From positions 26,737,564-26,801,563 of the forward strand of contig CM072511.1 in NCBI GenBank assembly GCA_036898135.1: a stretch of DNA of 64,000 nt, in the 5' to 3' direction. A model generated the notes under the pieces. The model saw only the letters and a list, made by a program, of their open reading frames with translations, searched no databases and was not told the DNA's origin. How positions within the stretch are numbered: the first letter of the stretch is position 1; each line of letters opens with the position of its first letter. The position numbers were made by a program, and so were the translations under genes. The DNA comes from Oncomelania hupensis. Taxonomy: Eukaryota; Mollusca; Gastropoda; Littorinimorpha; Pomatiopsidae. Of the stretch, positions 29,601 through 43,860 are shown piece by piece.

Positions 29601-31307
29601 ATTAGATTAGGTCCACTGCCTTGTTTGCACTCTGATTGTCTCGCTGCACTTGACAGCAATAGCAAGCATACAGCCAGCTTGGCGAATGGCATCTATCTGA
29701 TATGCAGCTGCACTAGCAGCGTTATTGCTTATTTATTGAACAGCACACTGACGCTCAATTAACTTCACCCTTTACATTTGGTTTAAATAGGGCAGTGATT
29801 GTGAACAACGACTTATTAGCAAACCCCTTTTGTTTTAAGTAATTAGTTAATAGTCACTTCCGTTCTCTGACCACACTCCAATTAAGTTTAAACATAGTAT
29901 TCTCAAGGACAATATTAAAAATATACTAGTTTAAATTTTTCAACAAAGAGGTCTCTGTCTTATTTTAAGTCACCATATTAATTGCTTATATTTATTAACA
30001 TGCAGGTAACCGTTTTTAATCCTAGTCTTTTTCCCTGATACAGAGATCGTGCTAACCAAAGTATTCTGGCAATTTATTACACTTTAAAATCACACCATGA
30101 CAGAATCGCATTAGATCCAGCACACACACAAAGAGTTCCATACAAATGATTAATTTGCCAAGTTACGCGAACAGTTCACTTTGTTTCTAAAAGAACAACT
30201 TACTAATAATTTCCTAACACGGCAGGAATGAAGTTGGAGAAGATAGGAGGAGGGCGGGTATTTACATATATGTACAAATTACGTTCCCTCAACAGTGATA
30301 GGTCATAAACATTAATATGCAACATTTGTGACTAGAGTTGTTATGCTTACACGAAACCTATTTTAAAGCCTGGTGCACAAATTCTCCTTCTTCGGTAATC
30401 AATTTGAAATGACGCACAGAATACCCGTTCACTAGGCAAAATACCCTGTACAAACATCTAAGGTGAAACTAATAATGTGTGACCTTTTGGTGTGTGTTGT
30501 GGATAAACAAATTCGTTGCAGACAAGCCGTAGGTAAATTAATAAACTAATACAACTTGGGCCACAGTCAATAACCTGTGCAAAGAGAAATGTGATCAAGG
30601 ACAATACTCGGCAATCATTAATACATGGGCTTAAGTTCACCTCTAAATACTCGTTCATTGCAAACTGTATCAACACACAAAAGAGGACATGAGTACATTG
30701 TATACATAATCTTCTAGTGCATTTCCCTACACTTAAAACAAACACCGCCATTCACGTACCGCCTATGGTGGCGTGTACACCCTAATATACGCATTTGTAG
30801 CCTACGTCATAAACACGCACCGGGAATATAGCCGACTTACTTAGACTTTTTGAGTATGTTATTGTTATACTATGACGGAAATAGAATTTACATGAGCAAT
30901 TAAAATAATTTCTAGAGCTTTCGAAGTATTTGTATACAACGCTAGCTGGGTTTCTGATAGTATCTTTATAACCGACAATGCAACTTCCATCATGACAAGA
31001 TCTCAAGTGTCATCACTTAGTGTTTTTGTTCCAGACAAAACAAACTAGTAATGTACAAACTTGATTCTAAAAACAAAACAAGAGAAACTGATTTATCTAT
31101 TTCCTGGTGGATTTGCAGATCTATATGCACGGATGTATTTGTAGATATATAATATTATAACTAAGCACTAGTGTATGTGTAACTTTTTGTAATTAAAAAC
31201 GGTTCAGACAAACACACACGTAACACTAATACTAATTGCAATACTAAATCTAAAAGTAACTTCAAAGCAACAAAGTTTGAAGACTGCATTTAAAAATAAG
31301 TACTTAC
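26604..31307 (-). other. groucho intron 3
   Basis: 4.7 kb without recognisable exons. The AT-rich sequence includes a T8 and G/A-rich patch at 27560-27640 and a C-run near 28341-28350. Frames longer than 100 codons here (for example 27727-28149) have no recognisable domain. Confidence 0.75.
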
Positions 31308-31371
31308 CATCACATAATGCCTTTGCATTTCTGTCTTCTCTTGGGCCAGTTTTTCACATTCCATTTTTAAA
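31308..31371 (-). CDS. gro/TLE: Groucho/TLE co-repressor, exon 3 (Q domain)
   Basis: A 64-nt exon that completes a Ser codon split with exon 2 (AG|T), then encodes [16 protein letters not shown] and RHYVM. This is the first Q-domain helix of Groucho/TLE, with its leucine-zipper-like heptads. Acceptor GTTTCAG, donor ATG|GTAAGTA. Confidence 0.96.
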
Positions 31372-34300
31372 CTGAAACACAGAAAACTTTACACAGTGTT
31401 ATAATGAAAACGTGTGGAACAAACCTTCAGTGACCGTAACCCCTTTTTGGCCTGAAACCTGCTGCACTGCTAGTTTTCTCATAAAATTGTGAAGCTCCGA
31501 CAGGAGTGTGTCAGTCAACAATGTGTTTCCCTAAATAAAACTTATATAATTATGTGCTGCGATTACAAATTACTGTCTCTGAAGAATTGTAAAGACTTCA
31601 TGACTCATCTTTATTATAACACAAAACAGGCTTTGATGGTAAGTACTAAAACACGACTGCACACTTTCAACCCAGAAGGGTATTAAGAGAGTGTTGTTAA
31701 AAGGGACAGATCTTACATAATCTTTTCCAATTAAATCGCCTTGTTTATCAAGTAGTGAAAATTAGCTCTATTTCTTCATGTAAGCTCTGTACATGGAATT
31801 TCAGAGGCAGAAAACAAAACAAAACACCAAATGAAGTTAAAGAACATCGTGGCACCACAAAACTAACCAGGTGCAGATCAGTTTTTTGGGGCCATCTATA
31901 ACAATTCTTGTGTCACAGTGCCGTTTTCTCAGAACTTTGCCGTTATGAGTTAAATTTTAAAATAAAGTCCAAAGCCAAACTTATATTTTTGAAACAAGTA
32001 TAATCAGACAAGCCTGTAGTGTACAGTTTACAATTATTAAACACTGTGATCCATTTAGAAGCAATTACATTAAGCAAGTTAAGTCCAAGAGCTGAAATAA
32101 CAAATTTATACTTTTTTGTGAGGGGGAGGGGGGTGAGAGGGTATGGGGAAGGGGTGAGGGATATTTATATTACTATTCAAAGGTGGTTGTATCAAAGACT
32201 ATAACAAGTTCAAAAATACCCAAAAGACTTACTTTGCATCAGTAAATTTTTTTTTTAAGTATCAGCCACAATGGTATTAGTTACTAATATTAATAATGAC
32301 ACTATTGATAACACAGCCTTCTATCAGCAAGCGTGTAATTACTAATGTGATTTGTGATCATTGATAACATTCTGCATAATGCTGTGAACACTAACAGTAA
32401 CAGGCCATTTTAATCAGCTAAGTCCATCCCATTTTCAGATGGTAAGCAACACACAGTGGTATTACAAGAAACAATACAAAATGCCTACTGATAATGTCAA
32501 CTTAAAAATTGATTGCATCCACTGTCATAATCTAAAGCTACCTAAATCAAATGATAACCGATTACTAAATATTGATGGCATCTGCATAATGAAGGAACAG
32601 CATGAACAAATCAACAGTACATGGACAATTAACATGAGAGATAACGAACACTGTAATCCTTAAAGGCCTCAATGGTATTTGGTAAAATGATAAAAGTTGT
32701 TGAAACCAAATTGCATGAATCATCATTAACTGCTTAAGATTCCGAACAATATAACTTATATATTTTTAAACTTAATTTTTTTGTTTTTGTTTTACATGTG
32801 ATGAATGCTACTCGGATGGTAAAAATGATATCTGTTACAATGGTTTTAAAGTTATCAGGGTGATAACCACCATTAAGTGCTGATAGTGAAACAAAGTGCC
32901 TCCAGACTTGCCTGATTAAGCACTCAAGTTGGGAAACAATGACACCTGTATTATTACGAGGCCTTACCACCCACCACAAGGGATGTGCACAAGGTGGAAT
33001 CACATCGCGTAATTCATGGCCTTTAGTCTTGGACTGACAAACAAAGAGACTTGAGCTATCACAACTCGTTTCTCATTTTGTTAAAGCACATTTCCACAAC
33101 ACACAATCTCCCTCACGCATTTTTTTTACAATTAGAAATTCAAGTGGTTATCGTGGAGAGATAGCTGCGATAAAACGTTTACTAAATATACACTCAACTT
33201 ATCAAAGAGCAAATATCACCTCAATCACCTGTGGAGAAAGTTTAGATAATGAAAAGACTCGCCCGTTCATTGAAAAGAGTTTAAATTCATGGCACTCCCA
33301 AGCACACGTATTCATGAACGAACGAGATCACCATCCAAGTGTATGAGTTCACTAGTATAACTGATTATTTATTATACAAAATTTTTAAGTTGTCTACTTA
33401 GAACTTAGCTTGGTATTAGTTTTAATGACTGAGCCATGATATATGACATAGGACTCGCCCTTGTGAGAAAAAATTAGGAGCTGTAATACACTGGAAAGCA
33501 TTACAAAGGTTAAAGCAGGCAAATGTTTGCTTGCTCAAAGAGGGGGGGGGGGGAGGGGGAAGAAAAAGTTCAGTACACTGTACAGCCTATAGAATTAAAA
33601 GTTCCTAGAAAAATATGATGAGCCCCATGAAACTGATATAAATACATATCAATGTATTATGATCATGCTGACTAGCCTAAGACTAATTCTTCTTAGTAAT
33701 TCCTTTAGTATGCTATCCAGCAGATGTGTAGAAGTGAGGTGTGACTGTCATGTTGAGTGTGGAACGTAGTCATAATAGATCACTGGCCTAGTACACTGTA
33801 CCATCGCATTAGTAGCAGCAACAATTCAATTACTAGGCAGACGTGACTGTCAATGTCAGCCTCAGAGTCAGGCTTGTGTCACGGCGAGACCTCTATCTGG
33901 CAGTGCAGAGTCAGTGAGGCATGAAAATTTCCCGTTGACCACTCAAGCATGTCTCATGGCTCACAGCCCTGGTAAACCTCTCAACCCCACTTTTCTCCCT
34001 TAATCTCTACCCCCATTCCCTCTCCTCTCTCCCACTCCACCCCGTCCCAACAATTCCCTGGCTTTCGCCTGATTAGTGCCGGGGGCAGGACGGGTGGGGA
34101 AGCATGCAGCGTTAATAACCTTTTTAATCACACAAACACCAGTCAAGCCAGCAGGCTTTAGTCAACATCCCTTCACGCAACTTCCCTGTCTTCCAATTCT
34201 TCAAACTCGGCACATGTACTACATAGTCATTATTGACTGTAGTAGCTTCACTTCAAACCTCACTGCAAGACACATTTCAAAGTGCAGAAACACAACACAG

Positions 34301-35099
34301 TGAGCAAAAACGGGCAATAGGGGAGATAAATAAATTCGGAAAGACTCAACCAACCCAAGACAAAAATCAAGTGCATGTGGTAAACAGTATCAATCATTTC
34401 TGTGGTAAACAGTATCAAACATTTCTGCTGTTATGTACCTGATACGACAGTTTATGAAAATGAGTTATGCTGGTTTTAAAATTGAAGAATTCGTTTATCT
34501 GGAATTAACATACTGCCCGACAAGCCGTGCTATCTGCCTTAGCATGTCAACCACGTAATCATCCAGCTAGAATACCCCCCCCCCTCTACCTACCCCACCC
34601 CTGGTAACAAGGTGTCCTCATAACAATATACTCACGTTCTTTCACTGTTTTACAATCCAAACTTAAAAGTTCTAGTCTTGTTCTCAAACCAGTTTTCCAT
34701 TTTCCTCCTTCCTCATTAGTCAGCGCTTAAAAAAAAATTCCATAGATTCTACTTTCGTTAGGGTTCCCTACCTCTACTCAGACTATACATTCCAAATATC
34801 AATGTTGTACATAAAGCAGTAATAGTAAACACGACACCCTCAAAAATGAGTTGTTGGCTTCAATCCCTTGAAGGACAGAAACCGGTTAAAGCTATCACAA
34901 TACTCCAGAGTTGGGTACTCCTTTAAAGTGTATTGTTACCTAAAATGTATCCTGTTGCACATCCGAGAGGGGGGTTTGGAACTAAGAAGTTCATAGTGAA
35001 ATTGTACATGTTAAAAGTTTATCAGCCATTATCATTGATTATCACTGCTCACTACTGTACATGTTTATAAGTCTGACATGAAAGAAATTATTTGGAAGT

Positions 35100-37203
35100 A
35101 GCATCGGTGCAAGCAAAAGAGGGGACATGCATGTCATCAGACTCCTTGAGAGATTCCAAAATGAACCCTGGCCATATGACATGCCAACAGTGAACACCCA
35201 ACGTAAAATTTTAATTAAAGCCTGAGCTGCATGACAGATGCCGCCACTGAGATTCTTGGCAAGCACCTACCAAAGAAGAACCCATGGATCACAACTGAGC
35301 TTTTGGACCTGTGTGATAAATGAAGAGAGATGAAAAAGAAAAAGAACACCTCACAGTGAGCTGATGACTACTGAAAAATCAACAATTACATCCAAAAAGG
35401 CATGCGCACAGAAAAGGAGAACTGGATAGAAGATCAATGCCAGGAAATCGAGAACAGTCTGAACAAGAACAACAGCAAGAATGCCTACCAGACTGTGAAG
35501 CGGCTGACAAGTGTTAAACCGCCCAAGGTCTCCACGATCCAAAGCAAGACTGGTATTTGCCTTATAGAAGAACAAGAAATCTTGGATAGATGGACAGAGT
35601 ACTGATCTGACCTTTACAATCACACACCAAACGGAGATCCATCAGTTCTAGCATGTCCCCAGAACAGAGAACAAGAAGAAGAAATCCTCCCAATTCTCTG
35701 AGAAGAAATTGTGGCAGCAGTGCAAACGCTGAAGAAGGGGAAGTCAGCGGGAGTGGACAACATACCCGCGGAACTGCTTCAAGCAGGAGGAGAAGCGATG
35801 ATTGACGCCTTCGCCATTATCTGTAACAAGATCTGGCAGAGGGAGGAGTTGCCTACACCATGGACCCACGCTTGTCATCACTCTTCCCAAAAAAGGTAAC
35901 CTTCAGGAGGGTGAAAATTACCGCATCATCAGCCATCACAGCAAGGTCCTCCTGAAAATAATACTCAACAGGTTGAAACCCCAAGCTGAACAAATCATAG
36001 CTGAAGAGCAAGCAGGATTCAGGGCAGGACGAATTACCACTTAACAGATTTTCAACCTCAGAATCTGCAAGAAATACCTACAGCACCAACATCTATATCA
36101 TGTGTTTGTATACTTCAAAAAAGTGTTTGATTGAGTCTGCCATTCAGCTCGGTGGGCAACCATGAGAGTGTACAACATCAGCCCTAAATTATTGAAGTCA
36201 TCAAAAGCCTGTTTGACAAGGCTACCAGTGCAGTCCTCACAACAGCGCCATCCGGAACTGGTTCAGAGCAACAATCGTTGCGTCAAGGATGCCTACTCTC
36301 TCCAACATTCTTCAACATCTTCCTAAAGCGCATCAGGTCAGATGCCCTTGCAGATCATGAAGCCACAGTCAGCTTAGGGGGTAGAACAATCTCCAACCTC
36401 CTTTTCGCGGATGACATTGATGGATTGGCTGGAGAAGAACAAGAACTTGAACAACTGATACAGAGGCTTGACATCACCTCCAGAGCCTATGTTATAGAAT
36501 GGAAATAAGTGCAGAAAAAACCAAAACGATGACCAACCACACCAATAGCATCAAAACGGACATCAAAGGCCCTCAAAAAAGTGCATTGCTTGAAATATTT
36601 AGGAGCCATTGTATCAGACAATGGGTCCCGACAGGAAGTCCTCTCCAGGATCGAACAAACAACTGCAGCCCTGACAAAATTGAAGCCCATTTGGAAAGAT
36701 GGAAAGATCATTTGGAAAGATCAGTCTACATTCCAAGGTAAGGCTGCTGCGCTCCCTTGTCATCTCCATATTCCTATGCGGTTGTAAAACATGGACCCTC
36801 ACAGCAGACCTACACCGAAGAATACAAAGCATGGAGGTGAGATGCTACAGGAGACTTCTGGGCATTTCCTATACTCAGCACATCACCAATGATGAAGTCT
36901 GACAGACCATCACACAAGCCACTGGACAGCATGATGACATGCTCACAGTGGTGAAGAAACAATCTCTGATGGTATGGCCACGTCACCGGAGCATCAGGCC
37001 TTGCAAATCCACCCTGCAAGGCACGGTGCAAGGAGGCAGAAGAGGGAGACAGAAAAATAGGTGGGAGGGCAACATTCGAGAATGGACTGGCTTGACACTG
37101 AGCGAAGCCATGAGTGTTGCTGAGGGCAGAGAAATATGGAGGACGTTGGTAAAACGATCATCTGCCGCAACGACCTTCGAGTTACAGGATAAGAGAGGAT
37201 AGA
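35100..37203 (+). pseudogene. Degenerate non-LTR retrotransposon (LINE) reverse transcriptase
   Basis: Translated pieces in alternating frames give, in order, KKNPWITTELLDLCDK (about 35265-35320), GKSAGVDNIPAELLQ (35740-35785), PKKGNLQEGENYR (about 35888-35925), EEQAGFRAGR (about 36003-36032), QGCLLSPTFFNIFL (36280-36325) and the RT active site LLFADDIDGLAG (about 36397-36432). A C-terminal CKTWTLTADLHRR and RRGRQKNRWEGNIREW follow. These are the fingers, palm and thumb of a LINE pol protein. Several frameshifts and stops, and the missing endonuclease, show a 5'-truncated dead copy. The clade cannot be fixed by eye. Confidence 0.9.
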
Positions 37204-39281
37204 ATAAGCTGCATGAACATGATTCTAAATCAATAATATTATATGATCACATGAGCATGTGCCACTTCCTGTAATTTTCAAATATGGGAAAAACAATAAT
37301 AGTAAATTAGTAATGATCTACCATTTGAATCATAACAATTATGCGAAGTACTGCTATTCAATACTGACGTTTCATTTAGCTTTTTAAGTTTTTCATGAAA
37401 ATAGAAACAAAATCAGAGACCTGTGGTATTTATATTGAACTTAAGCCCATTTAAATAAAATACCACATAAGTGAGAGATAAGATTTAATATGGGTGATGG
37501 CTTGTTTGGGTCACATGGCCAGCAACTGGCCAACAACTTAATGACACTTACCCCTACCTTTAACATGTTGGGTTCTCAATTTTATTTATTTTATTATTTT
37601 TTGGGGCAATAATATGGTATTTCCCAGTGCTGAAACAATGCCTGTTGTGTAATTTATATGATGGCTAAGAAGTATGTCTCACATTCAAATTCTATTGTTT
37701 TAACTTAGTTAAATTTTAAGTGTAACATGTTTAACACAGCATGCACGATCTGCCTGAAAACATTTGAATCAACATGCTCACCGGCCTACAACAATCAATC
37801 ATTCAATGGCACTAAACAAGCAGATATGTTTTGACCTCTCTGTGCCATGTGCGGGGCTTGAAGTAGTCACCTGTCTGTCGCAGACTGACCAGGTGAAGAA
37901 GACCCTAGATTTGCTTAAACTAAAGCCTGTCTAGGTCAGAAATCAAGCATAGTAGTTATCAGCTCCTCTATTGAAGTATTGTGTCAATTTGAATACCCCG
38001 TAAGTATATATATATAAGTTACAGGATCAGTGATGTCGTTTTCATCGGCAAATCGGCCACTCACCATAACATTCCAAAATGTCCGAAAGAGTCATGTTCT
38101 GATCGGCCCACTGTCCTAAGGTTTTACGCCTTAATCGGCCACCCTTTGTCCATTTTTTATATGCTTGTCTCATGTCTGTTTCGTTGTTATTGCTTCTGGC
38201 CATATTAATTAATTTCCAATCAGATAAATAAAGGTGTTATGAGTTATTGTTGAACATCACGTATAGGAAGCGCCAAGAAGATGACACATGCATTAGCAGA
38301 GAGAGTTGGAGTTGTTGCGAACGGCGTGCTTCTGGCAATAACACTTTTCGTTTTAGAAATGCCGCCGAAAAAGAAGCCGAAACTTGAAAACATCTGAAAA
38401 CCAGGACATGCTTTTGAGAGTCAAGCTGCATCAGGGAAGCATTGACCCCTACAAAGCACTGTCTGTGTGGGAGAAGACTAAACTCAAAAAGGTTTAAAGT
38501 GTAAACCTAGAACTAGAAGCCTGTCTTCACAGATTGAGGGATATGACTAGTCATGTCAGGTGTCTTGCCAGTACATTTTATTATTTTTGCATCAGGGATT
38601 GACCTAAGTTCATAGTTCAGTTGAAGAGTTTACTATATTAGTCATCCATTCTAGTCATTTCATCAAGTTTTATATTGTTTTGTTGTTAATATATGTAAAC
38701 GAAATTTTTTTTAGTCAGTGTTCTGTGTGTAATATTAGTTGCAACATTTCTTAAGTCAAAATGATGGCCGAAAATTTTTCAAAATGTCCTAAAGGTTTGT
38801 GACTGAATCGGCCAAATGGCCTATGTTGAAAATTTATAGCAACATCACTGCAGGATGTGAATACCCAACCAGTCCACCCAGAGCATTACACACAGCTTGT
38901 GGTTTTTACCCTTCATTAGTTATTCATCTGTGTTATATATGGATTTCCATGAATTATAAGGTATCAATTATCATTATCCTTACACCTATAATGCACTATG
39001 TAATATCTCATTCCTATCTTCAGTCATCAGTAACTGCAAGTTTTATTACTGATCGGGGTCTTACAAATTACATGCATGTAGCATCTATATACATGTACTG
39101 TTAGTAACTTAATATTCATGCTATGATTGCAATCTCTGTGAGATGGCAACAGTGTTTGTTTGAAATATTTAGAGATTTCTAAAAGACACTGTTTGTAGTC
39201 CTTTTATCCCAGCACAAAGTACAGAATGGCACCACCTTAAAAGTAGTGCCTCCTTAAATAGTTGTAACTTCCAAACATGGA

Positions 39282-39832
39282 TAAACATTGAAGTCTACAC
39301 CAACCATTGGCGATATGGCAGACAGAGAGATAAGGGCCCCCTCCTCACCCCCACCCCCCAAATAAAAAAGCATGGCAGACAGAGATAAGGCCAAATAAGA
39401 GTCTGTTTGTGGTAACATAGAGAAAAAAAATAGGGTCAGTAGGTAGGCTTTCTTTTTTTTTTTTTATAAGCCTTTTCCATGTCCAGAGCATTTTTCTTGG
39501 ACTTTTTCTTTTTTTTTTGCCAGATGAAACTAATTTTTTTTTAAAAAGAGTTGTGTCAACAAAATTAGAGTTGGTCAGGTTACTGTAAACAGACTTCTGT
39601 TTGGTTGGCCTAACCATCACAGGGAAGAGAAGGGTATGGACCTAAAGTTCTCAAACTTCCTACACCGTCTGCTGCGCTCAGTGGCCACTAAGGTAAATTG
39701 AGGTAAAATCAACACTGATAATACTGCCGAGATAGTGAAAAATGGCCATTTTTATTTTGCCCACCACCGGATGCGAACCTGGGTCATTGGGGCGCCAAGA
39801 GAACGCTCCACCACTGAGCTACAGTGGTGTAA
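39282..39832 (-). mobile_element. tRNA-derived SINE, diverged and interrupted
   Basis: The minus-strand head at 39830-39771 has an A box (TAGCTCAGTGGTGGAGCG) and a B box (GGTTCGCATCC). The 3' end at 39345-39282 carries GCCATATCGCCAATGGT, shared with copies at 48939-49128 and 62889-63124. Between body and tail lies about 250 bp of T/A-rich foreign or diverged sequence. The spacing of the pol III boxes and the shared tail identify a SINE family. Confidence 0.7.
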
Positions 39833-42445
39833 AACTTGTAAAGTTCCTTACTGCCATCGCAGATGCATTTAATTTTTTTTTTTTTAATATAAGAAATGAG
39901 GAACATGTTTTTTTTTCAGTGTTTCCTCCACACACAAAAAATCCTTGGACTCCACATATAAAACTGTTAAGTCAGACTATTATTATGTTAAGAGTCCAAA
40001 TGCAAATTTGAGTGTCCCACTTTTTTTGAAAAGAAATTAAATTAAACTGTTAAGTCAAAGCCAAATCATCTTCTTTTTTTTAAACAAACGCTTGTGCTCA
40101 AGCAAATTTACCTCAACAAAGCACAATCTCAAACTCATGATGACTTACAATGTTTATTGATGGTTTGTACAAACAGACAGCTTGGTTAACTGCAACTTTC
40201 AGACACTGCACAACAGCTGTGATTACTTTGCTGATGTGATCTTTTTGGCTCTGTCTACAAAGTTGGTTCACTTTGTGACAATGTGCCCAAAAATAGTTGT
40301 CAAAAATACATTTTGTGGTTTATTTGAAAGATATGTTGTGTGTGATCATGCCATGCAGTTAGAGATAAGTTTGACCAATGCATGTCAGACCTTTAGTGTA
40401 CACACTCAACGAAATGTCCAATGACACAAAACCAAATAGTACTTCAGTTGGCAAAGAATCTTTATTTATGAGATTTGCTATCAAATATTTAAGATTAAAA
40501 AGAAATGTTTACATTAGTAAAGAAGTTTATCTATTACATTATCAAGTCAATCAATCAATTTTCTACAAATTTTAATCGTTAAAAAGTTCTTTTATACTTA
40601 AAATGAAACAACTGAAACAGCTACTGCACATACAAATTGGTATAATATATAACATAATCACAAAATAAAAGTGAGATCTTACAGTCTCTATTAAAAAAAA
40701 TCTGTTCTTATTGTAAAAAAATTTTGTCCAATGTAACACGGAAACCAAATTAAGCTTACGATAAATTATATTCGGCTAAATAAAATTTATCAAACTTAGC
40801 GTATCCAAATCAAGTCAAATAATAAATTTAAATAAAATTTACTTGTCACTGCTGTTTCAAAGACATTTTTATTTATCATTAACAAATTTTGAACGGATCT
40901 CATCATCCATGAACAAGAACGGCAAAAAAAAATAATGGTTTCTTGGCTTCTAATTACGTTAGACTAGCCAGATCTATTTTCATTAAAATAGGCACCACAG
41001 TCGAATAAACTTATCCTAACACTAAATAAACATAAAATATTATATAAACATGAAGAATCTTATTGTAAAGAGTCAGTTTTCTTGGTGACACTGCGTGCGA
41101 TGTATGTAACAACTACGTGATACTCGAAACCACACACAATGAAAAAGATCTCCGTTAAAATGCCACGCGAGAAGGGACGAGTGTTTCTCCGATAATGAGG
41201 CCTACTTTACGTCATTAAAATATCCTACTAGGTATGCTTTGAAATAAGCAAAATAAATTTGTGTGTTGTCCAGCGACACGAAAATCCGAAACGATGTCAA
41301 CCGATGCTTTTCAGACCATCAAAGCATTTACATAACGCTACTTTTTAAACATTGGAATTCATTCATAACATCCCAACAAGAAAGACAACTAAAACTGAAA
41401 TCTTGCGCTTAAGACGAAGATCAATTTTTGAAAACATTCTGCCTGTTTCGGAAACCATGCATTCCTGGACAACCAAATTTATCCGGCAAAAATCACAAAA
41501 TAACAGGTCTCTCTTTGTAAGTACTCGCATTCCTTCTAATGAGTTAGATTATAATAATTTTACGTGTTCTATGACATCTTTATTTAAGTAAACACTTAAA
41601 AGAAAACCCGGTCATTCTCATGTCACTGTCTTTTAGTCACTTTCAAACATTTGCAAAAACAAAGGTTCTATAGATATATCGTCTTGAAATATTTAATACT
41701 AAAATCGATCATTTTTAAATAAGATAATGCAAAAGGAAAGGCAAATAAGCAGATACTTTCAAAAAGTATCGATGCAAAGCATCGCTACCCATCGCGGTGC
41801 TCACTTTGTAGACGCATCATTGTTGTGTGAAGCAATAACATTCAATCAATCTTATGTTCCCATAAGGCATAACCTTTCTGTTGTTGAGGAGAGATGCATT
41901 TGGAACCTCCCTACATTTCAGGGTCAGCTTAATAAGGGTGGTGGCCAATCTCTGCTCCCTCACTGCCTTACCTTCTTCCCCAGTTTCAAACAGACAGGCA
42001 GCCATTCCCTGCTGGTGTGACCGTGTGTTGTAGACTTTTTAGTTTAGTGTCGTTTAATGGTTGCATCCAAATACTCACACACACCACTGTCAACTTTGCA
42101 TCCCAATTCCAATTGTGCTCAATGTTTCTTAATCAGGAGTGAGATTTAGCGGTCGCCCGAGGCGACTTAAAACCGGCTTGGGCGACCTCACTTTATAATT
42201 GAGCCAGCCCGCCTGGCGACCTAAAAAAAAAAGATATCATACTACTTGCAGACTTCTAGAAGCTCGGTCCGAAGCGAGAGCGTTTTTAGGTCACTGTTCG
42301 TCTGCTACAAGTATGAAGCATACGCGAGCGTTATTTCTCTTTGCCCACTTCCCTTACGCGCCAAGCTCGCCGTCTGCTTTGTTTGTGAAAAAGACACTCG
42401 CAACAAATTACGTGTATTGTTAAGGTGACGGTTGTTGATCCGAAA

Positions 42446-42654
42446 ATGTGGAACTTTATTTCTGGGGTCAATGAACCCCCGCCAAAGAAGGCGAAATCTA
42501 GTTCGGAGAAGAAAGAGCGTGACAAAGAGTATGAATCGAAGAGAAAAAGAAATTTTCAGACTGCATGGCTGAAACGTTCAGATGGTGAAGATCGATCTTG
42601 GCTCATTTTCGATAAAGAAGTTGGTCTAATGCACTGTACACATTGAAGTAAATA
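42446..42654 (+). pseudogene. Zinc-finger N-terminal fragment of a hAT-like transposase
   Basis: About 65 codons starting MWNFISG, with PPPKKAK, KRKRNFQTAWLK and SWLIFDKEVGLMHC. This resembles the N-terminal TTF/BED-type zinc-finger region of hAT-derived proteins (ZNF862-like). A TGA stop falls where the second zinc-binding Cys would be expected, and nothing recognisable follows. It is flanked by related GC-rich direct repeats near 42183-42229 and 42683-42729 (shared ACCTCACTTTA). The family assignment is from memory. Confidence 0.5.
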
Positions 42655-43202
42655 CGCGATTTTCGGGCTGCCTAAAAACCATGCGGGCTACCTCACTTTA
42701 CTTACTAGCTAGCCCGGCGGGCTAGTTTAGTCTCCTGGGTTAAATCACCCCCCCTGTATGAATTTTTTTTTTTCTAGCATGTGCCCTAACCACAATGCTA
42801 GTGTGCCTGTCAGCACAATCTCTTAGTCAAGTTAGTGTTAAGTACATTGCAAAACTCAATGTTCTAAATAACAAGCCTGACGTGAAACAAATGTCTTGAA
42901 AGATGCTAAATAACATCTGATTGCAGCTGTTTCTTGTTGCTGCTAAAGTAAATGTGCATTGATAAGTGTGAGTTTAATTATCAATCCTGTCAGCTATCTA
43001 CACTCATTGTCATTTACTTGACAAACTAAACAAAATCTGAAAAACCCAATAAATAAAATGTGCTAAGTAACGTTTAAATATTTGATTGAACTTCATTCAT
43101 ATGTTACAATACATACACATACTAATTTGTACCACCCTGAAAAAAAAGTCAAAACATATGGCTATGACGTGACGGTAGGCCTAGTCTGCACGGCCAGATT
43201 AC

Positions 43203-43300
43203 CTGTGGTACTGTGCCTGTAGAAAGCTGAATTCCTCTTTGATCCGATCGCATGACTCAGCCACCGTGAACTTGAAAGGCTGCCCAGGCTGGGGAGGACC
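43203..43300 (-). CDS. gro/TLE: Groucho/TLE co-repressor, exon 2 (start of Q domain)
   Basis: A 98-nt exon reading [15 protein letters not shown], then [17 protein letters not shown], plus two bases of a split Ser codon. It is nearly identical to the start of the Groucho/TLE Q domain in known animals. Acceptor CTGCAG, donor CACAG|GTAAT. Exon 1 joins in phase 0. Confidence 0.97.
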
Positions 43301-43860
43301 CTGCAGCATACAAAACACTGGCTACACTACCACGACATGCTTGTTATTTCTTCCCCATTACTTCCCTTTGTCCGCTTGTATCTTCACCCTCACTCCCGCC
43401 CCCACCCTCCACTTCAGCATTCAAAATGGCGGCGCCCAGTGAAAGCTGGGAGCAGTTTCCCACTTAAAACCCACGCTTTCCGTGCTTCCCTAGGCACTTG
43501 CAGTCATTTTACAAGCAAGACTGATCATATCTAGCCTAGTGCCGCCATCGTTCGCCATTCTTGGCTAGCCTTTACCGCTACCGGGACGACTAGACCGACC
43601 CAAGTCAATGCCTGCGATCTGGCATAACTAAGCATGGCGGAACAAAGAAGTCTGCTCTAGTCCTCAAACTCTCACGCCAAGAGTAAGTTCTGCCACACAC
43701 GCCACACTGGCATAAAAGTTAATCTGACTTGTTAAACTGCATGGCAAAATGAAATTCACTACCAAAAACCCACGGTAAACGTATGAAAATATGCATGGCT
43801 CATTTTTATGAATGGCGGGAGCGAGAAGCTGTGAACGATTGACACTGTATGAACACTTAC
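43301..43860 (-). other. groucho intron 1
   Basis: A 560-bp intron between the seven-codon first coding exon and exon 2. No other feature seen. Confidence 0.8.

Larger units (their letters stand above)
31372..43202 (-). other. groucho intron 2 (11.8 kb)
   Basis: The largest intron of the gene within the window. It carries a degenerate LINE (35100-37203), a SINE interrupted by an insertion (39282-39832), a hAT-like zinc-finger fragment (42446-42654), a G-run (33542-33553) and sequence with repeated AATCGGCC words at 38040-38160 and 38760-38830. Otherwise it is AT-rich DNA without recognisable exons; regulatory elements cannot be judged from a single sequence. Confidence 0.75.

Noticed and set aside
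38337..38497. Short frame with PPKKKPK, a possible nuclear protein exon
   Set aside because: Broken by a stop after a dozen codons with no splice signals; at most a transposon remnant.
39771..39830. Possible functional tRNA gene (minus strand)
   Set aside because: A and B boxes are good but the acceptor stem does not close and the tail is shared with dispersed repeats, so it is a SINE head.
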